Below are positions 33,789 to 42,196 of a stretch of DNA of 64,000 nucleotides, one piece after another. Position numbers and translations under genes: made by a program. A model generated the notes under the pieces. It was not told the DNA's origin. It did no database searches and saw only the letters and a program-made list of their open reading frames with translations. How positions within the stretch are numbered: position 1 is the stretch's first letter; each line of letters starts with the position of its first letter. Source of the stretch: Fretibacterium sp. OH1220_COT-178 (GTDB lineage: Bacteria > Synergistota > Synergistia > Synergistales > Aminobacteriaceae); contig NZ_RQYL01000005.1 of assembly GCF_003860125.1 (NCBI RefSeq), positions 124,001-188,000 of the forward strand, in the 5' to 3' direction.

Positions 33789-35036
33789 TCAGCGCTGCGG
33801 CACGACGATGGGACGGGCCATCTCGACGAGGCCGCTGTCGATGGTCTTTCCGTCGGGGCGCCAGCCGGCGTCGTTCACCAGCACGATGGCGGGGCGATAG
33901 CTTCCGGGCTTGGTATAGAAGTACGTCGGGACGTCCTTGTGGGTCGATTTCGGCGCGTCGTAGAGCATGCGGCGCGTCCTGCCGATCTCGACGGCCGGCC
34001 CGTCCCTGCCCTCGGGGTAGAGGATCGCCCGGTTGGGGGCGTAGCCGTCCGCACGGACGTAGAAGCGGTACCCCGTGACATCCTCCGAGACGAAGGGGAG
34101 GGCGTAGAAATCCCTCACCACGATCTCCTCGGGCCTCTCGGGATAGGCCGTGCCCCAGGCGTAAATCGCCGACGGCCTGGCGAGGTCCTCGCGATAGTCC
34201 GGCGTGCCGGGGAGCAGGGAGTTGATCCGGGTGTCGTAGGAGGCGCCGTTGGCGTGGATGTACCTTCCGTCCCCCAGGTAGAGCCCGACGTGCCCGTTCC
34301 AGAAGATCAGATCGCCCGGCTTCGCCCGGGCCAGGGTCTCCGGCGTGTGCCGGTCGTCGGACGCGCCCTCCAGGTGCATCAGGGCGATCGGGTAGCCCGC
34401 CTCGGGACGGGAGTTCCGGTAGATGTCGAGCCCGTTCAGCCTGTAGACCATGGACGTGAACCCGGAGCAGTCCGCGCCGTAGGGCGTCTTGCCGCCCCAG
34501 CGGTAGCTCGTCCCGAGGTAAAGCCGGGCGTCCGCGCCCAGGTTCGCGCGGGTCTGCGCCTCGTCCAGGGCGCCCCACGTCCTGACGGGGCGCACCATCT
34601 CCCTGCGGATCCAGCCCGCGGCCCCGCCAAAGAGCTCGGCCCGGAGCCAGCGGGCGTCCTCGGAGTCGGGGGGCCCGACCCTCAGGACCGCCCCGCGCGG
34701 CAGGGTGACGAGCGGCGGATAGGCCGTGGTGTCCGGGCCGGGAAGCACGTCGGCGAAGGGGGCGATCACCTGGTGCGCTGCGGACTCGCGCCATGCGTCG
34801 GCCTCGGCCTTCGAGACGATCCCGAGGTACGTTTCCTCGATCAGGGTCTCGTAGCCGTACTGCATCCGGACCGAGTAGAGGCCCTTTTCGTCCTTGTCCT
34901 TCAAAATCTCCCCGACCATGCCGTAGAGCACCTCGTCGTCCCGCTCGCCGCCGTACAGCGTGGGGGCCACGGGGGAGGTCACGACGGCCCGGCGGCCGGA
35001 ACGGCAGGGCGTCCCGGGAAGGGCCGCCCTGTTCAT
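33789..35036 (-). CDS. YkfC-like NlpC/P60 murein peptide endopeptidase
   Basis: A 415-residue cysteine peptidase. Two SH3-like segments (about 20-75 and 95-150) precede an NlpC/P60 domain with catalytic Cys190 (GADCSGF), His249 (GHVGLYLG) and His261 (YIHANG). An extra C-terminal domain (about 310-415) follows. No signal peptide, matching YkfC-type gamma-D-glutamyl-L-diamino acid endopeptidases that work on imported murein peptides in the cytoplasm. Last gene of an operon that also encodes an Ala-Glu epimerase, so the pathway murein peptide to L-Ala-D-Glu to L-Ala-L-Glu is implied. Confidence 0.88.
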   Translation of the reverse strand: MNRAALPGTPCRSGRRAVVTSPVAPTLYGGERDDEVLYGMVGEILKDKDEKGLYSVRMQYGYETLIEETYLGIVSKAEADAWRESAAHQVIAPFADVLPGPDTTAYPPLVTLPRGAVLRVGPPDSEDARWLRAELFGGAAGWIRREMVRPVRTWGALDEAQTRANLGADARLYLGTSYRWGGKTPYGADCSGFTSMVYRLNGLDIYRNSRPEAGYPIALMHLEGASDDRHTPETLARAKPGDLIFWNGHVGLYLGDGRYIHANGASYDTRINSLLPGTPDYREDLARPSAIYAWGTAYPERPEEIVVRDFYALPFVSEDVTGYRFYVRADGYAPNRAILYPEGRDGPAVEIGRTRRMLYDAPKSTHKDVPTYFYTKPGSYRPAIVLVNDAGWRPDGKTIDSGLVEMARPIVVPQR

Positions 35037-35103
35037 CGTCCCCTCCCGGGCGACTGCTGGGAACGCCGGGAAAGATGTCCTTTTGCGGTCCGCATCCCGA
35101 GGA

Positions 35104-36300
35104 TCAGACGCCCGCGATCAGGGCGAGCATCTTGGCGACGGCCAGCCCGCCGAATGTCCCGAAGACGTAGCCCATCAGGGCCATCAGGACGCCGATGGGC
35201 ACGAGCGTCTCCTTGTAGGCCGCCGCGACCAGCGGGGCGGACGCCACCGCGCCGATGTTGGCCAGGCTCGCCGTGGCGCAGGTGAAGAGGTCCAGGCGGA
35301 AGATCTTGGCCAGAACGGCCATCAGGACGGCGTGGACCGCAAGGATGAAGAAGCCCGCCATCAGGTAGTACGGGGCGTCCGTCAGCTCCTTGAAGCTGGC
35401 CCGGGAGGCGATGAGGCAGATCATCAGATAGAGCAGGGACATGGAGACCTGCGGGCTGCCCGGCACCCTTCCCAGGGGCGTCATGGCGCAGACGATGCCC
35501 AGAATCGTGGCGATCACCACCGACAGGGTGCTGACGGACAGGAAGTCGCTCTTGCCGAAGGCCTCGATGAGCTTGGGCGAAAGTATGGCGGCGGAGGCCG
35601 AGGCGACGGCGGAGGCCATGAACCCCAGCCCGAACAGGAGCGCGATGTCCGCGGCCTCGATGTTGGTCCGGGCCCTCTCCTGGTTCGCGGCGAGCTGGGT
35701 GCCGAGCTCGTCGATCAGGTGCGTGTCCGATCGGGTCCACCGGTTGAACGCGTGGGCCAGGGGAACGGTCGCCAACAGCAGGATCACCCAGATGGAGTAG
35801 TTGACGTTGTCGATGAGCAGCGTGTAGCCCATCGCCGAGTCGTCGATGCCGAGCGCCCCCTGGATGGCGACCATGTTGGCCGTCCCGCCGATCCAGCTGC
35901 CCGCGAGGGCGCCGAAGGTCTTCCAGGCCTCCGGGGCGAAGCCGCCCTTCATGAAGTGGAACATCACGCCGAACCCCGCCATGATGGTGAAGGTGGCGCA
36001 GAAGAAGCCCAGCAGCATCCGCGGCCCCAGCCGCAGGATCTTCTTGATGTCGCAGCGCAGAAGCATGACGAAGATCATCGCGGGGATGATGTGCCCCCGC
36101 ACGGTCCGGTAGGCCGTTCGGATCTCGTCGTTGCCCGCCCACAGGTCGAACGTCGCGAAGATCATGCAGCCGATGTAGAGGACGACCGGCGTGGGAACGT
36201 ATTTGAAGAACGCCGTGTCCTTGTACCTCATCTCCAGGCTGGCCACGATCCCCGCGAACAGCGTCAGGGACGCGATGTACATGAAACCACTGGTAATCAT
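35104..36300 (-). CDS. DUF819 family membrane protein
   Basis: A 398-residue integral membrane protein with 9-11 hydrophobic segments, matching the DUF819 (YjcL-like) family. Function is unproven; it resembles secondary transporters in layout, with an internal repeat (SWIGGTANMVAIQGALG near the middle, ATASLANIGAVASAPLVAAA near the end). GGAGGTGACGG precedes ATG 36300. Sitting between the serine hydrolase and YkfC genes, it may move murein peptides or amino acids. Confidence 0.85.
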   Translation of the reverse strand: MITSGFMYIASLTLFAGIVASLEMRYKDTAFFKYVPTPVVLYIGCMIFATFDLWAGNDEIRTAYRTVRGHIIPAMIFVMLLRCDIKKILRLGPRMLLGFFCATFTIMAGFGVMFHFMKGGFAPEAWKTFGALAGSWIGGTANMVAIQGALGIDDSAMGYTLLIDNVNYSIWVILLLATVPLAHAFNRWTRSDTHLIDELGTQLAANQERARTNIEAADIALLFGLGFMASAVASASAAILSPKLIEAFGKSDFLSVSTLSVVIATILGIVCAMTPLGRVPGSPQVSMSLLYLMICLIASRASFKELTDAPYYLMAGFFILAVHAVLMAVLAKIFRLDLFTCATASLANIGAVASAPLVAAAYKETLVPIGVLMALMGYVFGTFGGLAVAKMLALIAGV

Positions 36301-36321
36301 TCCGTCACCTCCGAAATTTTT

Positions 36322-37110
36322 TCATGGTCGTTTGAAGCGTTCGTAGACGATGCCGCCGACGCGGGCGCAGAGGCGGCATCCCGAGAGGCGGTCGGGCAGG
36401 CCGGCGGTCAGCGCTGCCACGATCACGGGCCGGTCGGAGCGGTGGAAGAGGATGCCGGCGTCGTGCTCGTGGCCCGGAAGCTCGCCCGTCTTGTGCGCCA
36501 GAAGGGGCTCCAGGTCGTCGGCGTCCTCGAAGGGGATCTCCGCGGGAAGCTTTCCGACGTTCTTCTGGACCGACAGGAGGTCCAGCATGCGCCCTCCGCG
36601 CTGCGCGATCCGCGCCAGCAGTTCCCCCACCTCTCGGGCACAGGTGTAGTTGTCAAGTCCCCGCCGCCGCGCCTCGAAATCCAGCATCTTTCTTCCCAGA
36701 ACCGTCTTGATGCAGCCCAGACGCCGGATGGACGCGTTCACGGCGTCGATGCCCAGCCGATCGATCAGGGCGTTCGTCGCCGTGTTGTCGCTCACCGAGA
36801 GCATCAGAAGCGCCAGGTCCTCCAGGCGCAGGCGTGCTCCCGGGGAGGCGCGGTGCAGCACGCCTCCCTCGGCCACGGCACCCGGGGAAAGGGTCGTCTC
36901 CTCGAGGAGGTCGAGATCCCCGGAGTCGGCGCGCTCGAAAAGATGCCAGAGGACGAAGAGCTTGATGAGGCTGGCGGAGGGAAGACGCTCGTCCGCGCGG
37001 TGCCCGAACGTCTCCCCTCCCGCAGGCTCCAGGACGAAAACCGAGGCGACGGCCGGAAAATCGAGGCAGGTCCGCTCCAGTTCCTCCGTCCAGCCCCTCA
37101 CGGAGCTCAA
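36322..37110 (-). CDS. Class A beta-lactamase-like serine hydrolase, no signal peptide
   Basis: A 262-residue penicillin-recognising fold protein. Motifs are SASLIK (nucleophile Ser, SxxK), SDN (SDNTATN) and KTG (HKTGELPG). The omega-loop ExxLN of true class A beta-lactamases is replaced by an EARRRGLDN stretch, and there is no signal peptide, so antibiotic resistance is unlikely. A cytoplasmic peptidase, esterase or amidase acting on murein peptides is more plausible. The TTG start overlaps the stop of the upstream permease gene (TTGA). Confidence 0.8.
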   Translation of the reverse strand: MSSVRGWTEELERTCLDFPAVASVFVLEPAGGETFGHRADERLPSASLIKLFVLWHLFERADSGDLDLLEETTLSPGAVAEGGVLHRASPGARLRLEDLALLMLSVSDNTATNALIDRLGIDAVNASIRRLGCIKTVLGRKMLDFEARRRGLDNYTCAREVGELLARIAQRGGRMLDLLSVQKNVGKLPAEIPFEDADDLEPLLAHKTGELPGHEHDAGILFHRSDRPVIVAALTAGLPDRLSGCRLCARVGGIVYERFKRP

Positions 37111-38411
37111 AGCAGATACCCTCGCAGCAGGGCGTAGATCGTGGTGAAGAGGACGATCAGCCAGCCGTTGCAGAGCACCGACTTGAGGTCGTCGGACCGG
37201 GCCAGGCCCATCTGTCCCTGCATGTCGCCCTCGGGGATCGCGAAGGAGGTCATCTGGGACCCCACCAGCAGCACGATGACCCAGACGGTCATGGGGATGC
37301 TCATCGACCGGGCCAGGGGCAGGAACATCTTGTTCAGCACCTCCGCCTGGGCCACCGCGGCCCCGGGAACGCCGAAGACGCCCACGAGGGTCGTCATGGC
37401 GACGAAGGCGGCGCTGCTGCTCTCCTGCACGTAGGGGGCCAGGAACCGGGAGATGGCCTCGAAGGCCCCGGCCGCGGAGATGAAGTTGATGAACGGATCC
37501 AGGAGGACGAAGAAGAAGAAAAGCCAGATCAGGTTCTTGGCGCCCTCACAGATCGCGTCGATGATCTCCGTGACCCCGAGCTTGCCGGCGATCCCGGTCA
37601 GAAACGCGGTGACGCCCATGATCGGCAGCACGAAGGTCGAGCCGCCGCCTATGGCGATCCCGTACCCGACCAAGGTCACCATCGAGACGAGGAACACGGC
37701 CGCGGCGCGCGAGGCCGTGCGCGGGTCCGCGGGATGTGTGGCGACCGCCGTCCCCTCCGTTGCCTCGTAGCTGTTCCTGCCGCGGTACCTTCTCTGCACC
37801 ACGCCGGCCCAGATGAACGTGGTGATCCACATGATGACGGAGACCGGGATCCCGGCGTTCAGGAGCACCTGGGGGTAGGAGAGCCCGGTGAATTCCATCA
37901 GGGCGACCATCGGCGGGGTGAAGGGCCCGAGGAACAGCCCCGTCGCCCCGGCGCCGTGCAGCAGCACGGCCATGGCGTTGGGGGTGACGCCCACGGACGC
38001 CGCGATGGGGATCAGGATGGGGGCCAGAATCGCGTTGCCCCCCGCCATGGTGCCGAGCAGGCTCACGATGACGACCGAGCAGATCATGACCACGGCGAAG
38101 GCCTTGCGCTCGGAGTCGACCTTCATCCGGCTGGTCACCATCGTCACGAGAATGTGGACGACCCCCGTGCGCTTGAGGACCTGGCCCAAGCCTCCGCCCA
38201 GGAGGATGATCATCCCGATGTAGCCCAGAAAGGACCCCAGCCCTCCGCGAATCCCCTGGGCCACCTCCATGATCCCGTGCCCGCCGATGACGGCCGCGGA
38301 CAGGATTCCGACGAGCACGGCGAAGATCTGGCCGTACCGGCTGAAACAGAGCGCGATATAGAGCACCAAAGGCAGCAGTCCCCACAGGGACGGCGATGCC
38401 GCAGCTTCCAT
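37107..38411 (-). CDS. Ion-transporter superfamily permease (GntP/NhaC-like)
   Basis: A 434-residue polytopic membrane protein with about 11-12 helices and a duplicated layout: MAGGNAILAPILIPIAASVGV in the first half, and TTLVGVFGVPGAAVAQAEV in the second. These are typical of the IT superfamily of symporters for carboxylates and amino acids; the subfamily is not certain. The start at 38411 has GGGAGG 8 bases upstream. Between epimerase and serine hydrolase genes, it may import murein dipeptides, L-Ala-Glu or glutamate. Confidence 0.75.
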   Translation of the reverse strand: MEAAASPSLWGLLPLVLYIALCFSRYGQIFAVLVGILSAAVIGGHGIMEVAQGIRGGLGSFLGYIGMIILLGGGLGQVLKRTGVVHILVTMVTSRMKVDSERKAFAVVMICSVVIVSLLGTMAGGNAILAPILIPIAASVGVTPNAMAVLLHGAGATGLFLGPFTPPMVALMEFTGLSYPQVLLNAGIPVSVIMWITTFIWAGVVQRRYRGRNSYEATEGTAVATHPADPRTASRAAAVFLVSMVTLVGYGIAIGGGSTFVLPIMGVTAFLTGIAGKLGVTEIIDAICEGAKNLIWLFFFFVLLDPFINFISAAGAFEAISRFLAPYVQESSSAAFVAMTTLVGVFGVPGAAVAQAEVLNKMFLPLARSMSIPMTVWVIVLLVGSQMTSFAIPEGDMQGQMGLARSDDLKSVLCNGWLIVLFTTIYALLRGYLL

Positions 38412-38472
38412 GGACAAATTCCTCCCTTTCCCGAATCGATCCCAAAAACGACGCCTGCAAGCTCCCCGCCGG

Positions 38473-39576
38473 CTATCCCTTGACGCTCTCTTTCCAGTCC
38501 ACGCCCTCGACCGCATCGATGCCCAGTCCCGGGGCATCGGTGAGGCTCAGGACGGCTCCGTCGTAGCGCACACCCCCCTTCACGGGATCGGAGGCGCAGA
38601 GGATCGGCGGGTCCAGGTCGTACTTGGTCACGACCCGGCGTGCCGTCGCCAGATGGGCTGCGGCCGTGACGGAGACCTTGCTCTCCATCATGGCGCCGAT
38701 CATGCACTCCATTCCGGCCGACTCGGCCATGGCGCAGATCCTCAGGGCGCCCGAGAGCCCGCCGCTCTTCATCAGCTTGATGTTGAGCATGTCCGCGGCG
38801 CGCATCGCGATCAGGCGTATCGCGTCGCGCGGGGAACAGACGGACTCGTCGGCCAGGATGATCGTGTCGACGGCGTCGGTCACCCGCTTCAGCCCCTCGA
38901 CGTCGTGGCGGGCCACCGGCTGTTCGACCAGCTCGATGTCCAGCCCTTCGTCCTCCATATGGCGGATGATGCGGATCGCCTCCTTCGGCGTCCAGCCCTG
39001 GTTGGCGTCGACCCGGAGCAGAACGTCCGGCCCCACCTCCCTGCGCACGGCGCCGATCCGCTCCATGTCCAGGCGGAAGTCGACCCCCACCTTGATCTTC
39101 AGCGCGTCGTAACCGTCGCGGACCGCCTCGGCGGCGTCCCTCGCCATCTCGTCCGGCGCGTTCAGGCTGATGGTGTAGTCGGTCGCAAAGGTTCGCTTCG
39201 TCCCCCCCCAGAGGCGGTATAGGGGCTGTCCGCAGAGCTTGCCCCAGAGGTCGTGCAGGGCGATGTCCGCGGCCGCCTTGGCCGAGGTGTTGCCCACCGC
39301 GGAACGCTCGACGGCCGTCAGGGCGTCGTGCAGCTCGCTCACGTCGCGGCCCAGCAGCGCCGGGGCGATCCGCGTGGCGAGCGTGCAGGCGATCGACCCG
39401 TCGGTATCCCCGGTGATGGCCGCGGTGGGGGGGGCCTCGCCGTAGCCGACGGTACCCGAATCCGTCGCGAGCGCCACGATGTTCGTGGTCACGACGTCGG
39501 TGCTTCGAAGCGCCGTCCTGAAAGGTTTTTTGAGGGGGATGGACAGCGTGCCCAGACTCATCTCGGTGATTATCAT
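38473..39576 (-). CDS. L-Ala-D/L-Glu epimerase (dipeptide epimerase)
   Basis: A 367-residue enolase-superfamily enzyme of the muconate lactonising group. Catalytic features: KIKVG (base Lys), metal ligands in RVDANQGW, VEQP and LADES, and the second catalytic Lys in IKLMKSGG. It resembles YcjG/YkfB, which epimerise L-Ala-D-Glu from peptidoglycan to L-Ala-L-Glu so that ordinary peptidases can use it. AGGAGAGG precedes ATG 39576. First gene of the five-gene murein-peptide operon, which supports this specificity over other dipeptides. Confidence 0.88.
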   Translation of the reverse strand: MIITEMSLGTLSIPLKKPFRTALRSTDVVTTNIVALATDSGTVGYGEAPPTAAITGDTDGSIACTLATRIAPALLGRDVSELHDALTAVERSAVGNTSAKAAADIALHDLWGKLCGQPLYRLWGGTKRTFATDYTISLNAPDEMARDAAEAVRDGYDALKIKVGVDFRLDMERIGAVRREVGPDVLLRVDANQGWTPKEAIRIIRHMEDEGLDIELVEQPVARHDVEGLKRVTDAVDTIILADESVCSPRDAIRLIAMRAADMLNIKLMKSGGLSGALRICAMAESAGMECMIGAMMESKVSVTAAAHLATARRVVTKYDLDPPILCASDPVKGGVRYDGAVLSLTDAPGLGIDAVEGVDWKESVKG

Positions 39577-40301
39577 GAACGATCCTCTCCTCTTAGGTGT
39601 GTTCCCGAGAACAAAAAACGGACAACTGCCCTACCTTGAGGTAAGACCGTCATCCGCTGGATTTTTCTCACGTGAACGGAGGAAGGACGAACGCTGTCTC
39701 GGGGCTTCCGTCCGGAAAATGGCGCCCGTCGAGAGCGGCGGCTTCTCCGCCGATGAGGAAAGCAGCCTGTGAACAAAGCGTTTCGCTGGGACATTTTATC
39801 TCACGAGAGCGGGCTTTTGTCAATGAAAAGGGCGCTGGCGCGCGAAGAGGAAAGGCTCGGCAAGAAAAAAACGTCGCGCCGGTCGAAAGCGGCTTCCTGG
39901 ACTTCCCGGGAGCGGGAACCTGGACTGCGCCCGCGGAGATTCATCGCCGTCCGTTTGGCGACATTTGCGGTTCTGCGGGCGAAATGCGTCGGGCGAGTAT
40001 CGCAAAGGGCAACTCCCGTTGCGCCCTCCTGGCGCGTCTCGTGGCGGCGTTGCGGAATATCGACGGGGGCTTGCCCGGACGCCATAGCGAATGCGGTCCT
40101 GGGGGCATTCTGCATTTTCAGCCGCTGGCCGAAGCGGCTTGCATTTTCCCCGAAATGCCCTAAAATGTTTGCCCAGCTTCGAAGTAAGCCGGCAAAGACC
40201 AAAAGCAAAACATTCCTCTCGCGCTGAGGCAACCTGTCCGGGAATAGGCGAAGCGGCAGTACCGAGCATCAAACTATTTCGCGGTGTGGGGGGAATGTGA
40301 A
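39577..40301. other. Long divergent intergenic region with short direct repeat
   Basis: 725 bases between the epimerase and nhaC starts. No frame has a family match. A short direct repeat is visible: GCGCCCGTCGAGAGCGGC near 39721 and GCGCCGGTCGAAAGCGGC near 39874, both followed by GCTTC or a similar sequence. Several frames cross the region on both strands (for example 39672-40163), but base composition and lack of ribosome sites argue against coding. It may hold divergent promoters or a small RNA that I cannot identify. Confidence 0.4.
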
Positions 40302-41885
40302 GTGGCGCCGTCGTGCCGTCGGCCGGGGCTTTTTGCGGCCATTGTCGTTTTGCTTGTCTGTGCGTTGATCGTCAGCTTCGGGGTGGTCGACATCCAGCTG
40401 GAGTCGGGCCTTCGTATCGGTCTGGGCCTCCCGGCCCAGGTCCCGTTGCTCTTCGCGGCGGCCTTCGCCGCGCTGGTCGGGGTTCTCGTCCTCAAGGTCT
40501 CCTGGCTCGAGCTGGAGCGCGGCATCTGCGCCGCCATTCAGGTCTCCATCCAGGCCATTCTGATCCTCGTGCTCGTAGGCTGTCTGGTCGGCTCGTGGAT
40601 CCACAGCGGCGTGGTGGCCACCATGATCTACTACGGGCTCGACATCATGAATCCCCATTACTTTTACTGTGCGGCACTCCTCATCAGCATCGTGGTCTCC
40701 CTGGCGACGGGCTGCTGCTGGACCACGAGCAGCACCGTGGGCGTGGCCCTCATCGGCATCAGCGCCGGACTCGGGCTCCCTCTGCCCGTATCCGCCGGAT
40801 TCATCATCTCGGGCGCCTATTTCGGGGACAAGATGTCGCCGCTGTCCGACACCACCAATCTCGCCCCCGCGGTCTCCGGCAGCGAGCTTTTCGAACACAT
40901 CCGCGCAATGATGTGGACGACCGTTCCCACGCTGTTGATCACCGTGGGAATTTCGCTCCTCATGGGCAATGCCGCCCAGGACATGGACAACAGCCGCGTC
41001 GGACTGATCCAGAGCATGATGTCGGCGGAATTCCGCATCTCCGCCTGGGGCTTCGTTCCCCCCGCGGTGATCCTGGTCATGGCGTTGCTGAAGGTTCCCG
41101 CCATACCCGGAATCGTGGCGGGGCTTTGTGCGGGAGTGCTCCTCTCCCTGACTCAGGGCGCGTCGCTTCGCGAGGCCATGAACGTCCTTTTCTCCGGCTA
41201 TGAGCCGACTCAGTTGGGCGCCTTCGCCGCCGCCGTCACCCCCGAGGCCGTTCGGGAGGCGGCCTCCGGGGCCGGGGCGTTCCTCTCCGCGTCGACCGAT
41301 CCGGCCGCGTTCTCCGAGGTCGGCCGTCTCCTGACCCAGCTCTTCACCCGCGGGGGCATGACCTCGATGCTGGAGACGATCTGCCTGATCGTCGTCGCGC
41401 TCTCCCTGGGCGGCATCATGGAGATGTGCGGATTCCTGGACGCCATCCTGGAGGCCCTGATGCGCCGCGTCCGGTCCGTGTTCGGGCTCGTCGCCTCCGT
41501 GATCGGGTCGTCCTTCATCGCCAACGTCTTCCTGAGCGAACAGTACCTGGCGATCATCGTACCGGGCCGCATGTTCCGCAGGGCCTTCGAGGAGCGCTCC
41601 TGGGACGGCCGCAAACTGGCGCCCGTGATGCTCTCCCGCTCGCTCGAGGACAGCGGGACCATGACGTCCGTCCTCGTTCCCTGGAACACCTGCGGTGTGT
41701 ACGTCTCGGCCGTTCTGGGCGTCCCGACCCTGGCCTACGCCCCCTATTGCTTTCTCAACTGGCTGAACCCGATCGTCGCGCTCCTTCTGACCTGGTTCGG
41801 CGTCGCCGTGATTTGGCAGAGGACGGAGCCGCGTCTCGAGTCCGTCATGGATGCGGCCCTGGCGGCGGAGGGGGCCGTCGAGTAG
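40302..41885 (+). CDS. nhaC: Na+/H+ antiporter NhaC
   Basis: A 527-residue inner-membrane antiporter of the NhaC family with about 11-12 helices. Family landmarks are TGCCWTTSSTVGVALIGI, the GDKMSPLSDTTNLAPA motif in the first half, and SRSLEDSGTMTSVLVPWNTCG in the second. It would exchange Na+ for H+, relevant to amino-acid fermenters using Na+ gradients. GTG 40302 is chosen because GGGGGGAA lies 7-8 bases upstream; GTG 40284 lacks such a site. Confidence 0.92.
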   Translation: MAPSCRRPGLFAAIVVLLVCALIVSFGVVDIQLESGLRIGLGLPAQVPLLFAAAFAALVGVLVLKVSWLELERGICAAIQVSIQAILILVLVGCLVGSWIHSGVVATMIYYGLDIMNPHYFYCAALLISIVVSLATGCCWTTSSTVGVALIGISAGLGLPLPVSAGFIISGAYFGDKMSPLSDTTNLAPAVSGSELFEHIRAMMWTTVPTLLITVGISLLMGNAAQDMDNSRVGLIQSMMSAEFRISAWGFVPPAVILVMALLKVPAIPGIVAGLCAGVLLSLTQGASLREAMNVLFSGYEPTQLGAFAAAVTPEAVREAASGAGAFLSASTDPAAFSEVGRLLTQLFTRGGMTSMLETICLIVVALSLGGIMEMCGFLDAILEALMRRVRSVFGLVASVIGSSFIANVFLSEQYLAIIVPGRMFRRAFEERSWDGRKLAPVMLSRSLEDSGTMTSVLVPWNTCGVYVSAVLGVPTLAYAPYCFLNWLNPIVALLLTWFGVAVIWQRTEPRLESVMDAALAAEGAVE

Positions 41886-42000
41886 CCTCCCTTGCCGCGG
41901 AGACGTTTTTGTTTCCCCGCTTCGTCCACGGCTTCCGCGGGATCGCCCGGACTTTTCGTTGGAGATCGTGCCCTGCAGGGATTTCCGGGTGGGGCAAAAG

Positions 42001-42009
42001 TGGTACAAT
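42001..42009 (+). promoter_or_regulatory. Extended -10 promoter for S8 protease gene
   Basis: TGGTACAAT matches an extended -10 element (TGnTAnAAT class), 188 bases before the protease start, in the 311-base gap after nhaC. The -35 is weak. The rest of this gap shows no gene. Confidence 0.4.
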
Positions 42010-42196
42010 ATTTTCCGTGCAGATCTCTTAATCATGCCGTCCGATCGGCCTTTCCGCCGAGGGCGGAGGGGTGGCCGCGGTCGGAGCGGGGGTGTTCTTG
42101 CTCTTCGTCCCGGCGCTTTTCTGCGCTGGGGTGCCGACGCAGCCCGGGGCCATTCATCCGCAGACGGACGAAACGCTGGGGAGTGTTTCATTCTTG

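Noticed and set aside
36322-37110. Beta-lactam resistance gene
   Set aside because: SxxK, SDN and KTG are present but the signal peptide and omega-loop ExxLN are missing, and the gene sits in a murein-peptide operon.
39672-40163. 163-codon frame in the epimerase/nhaC gap
   Set aside because: No ribosome site, no recognisable domain, and overlapping frames of similar length on both strands, as expected by chance at this GC content.
40269-42191. 640-codon minus-strand frame opposite nhaC
   Set aside because: Shadow frame; nhaC on the plus strand has clear family motifs and a ribosome site.
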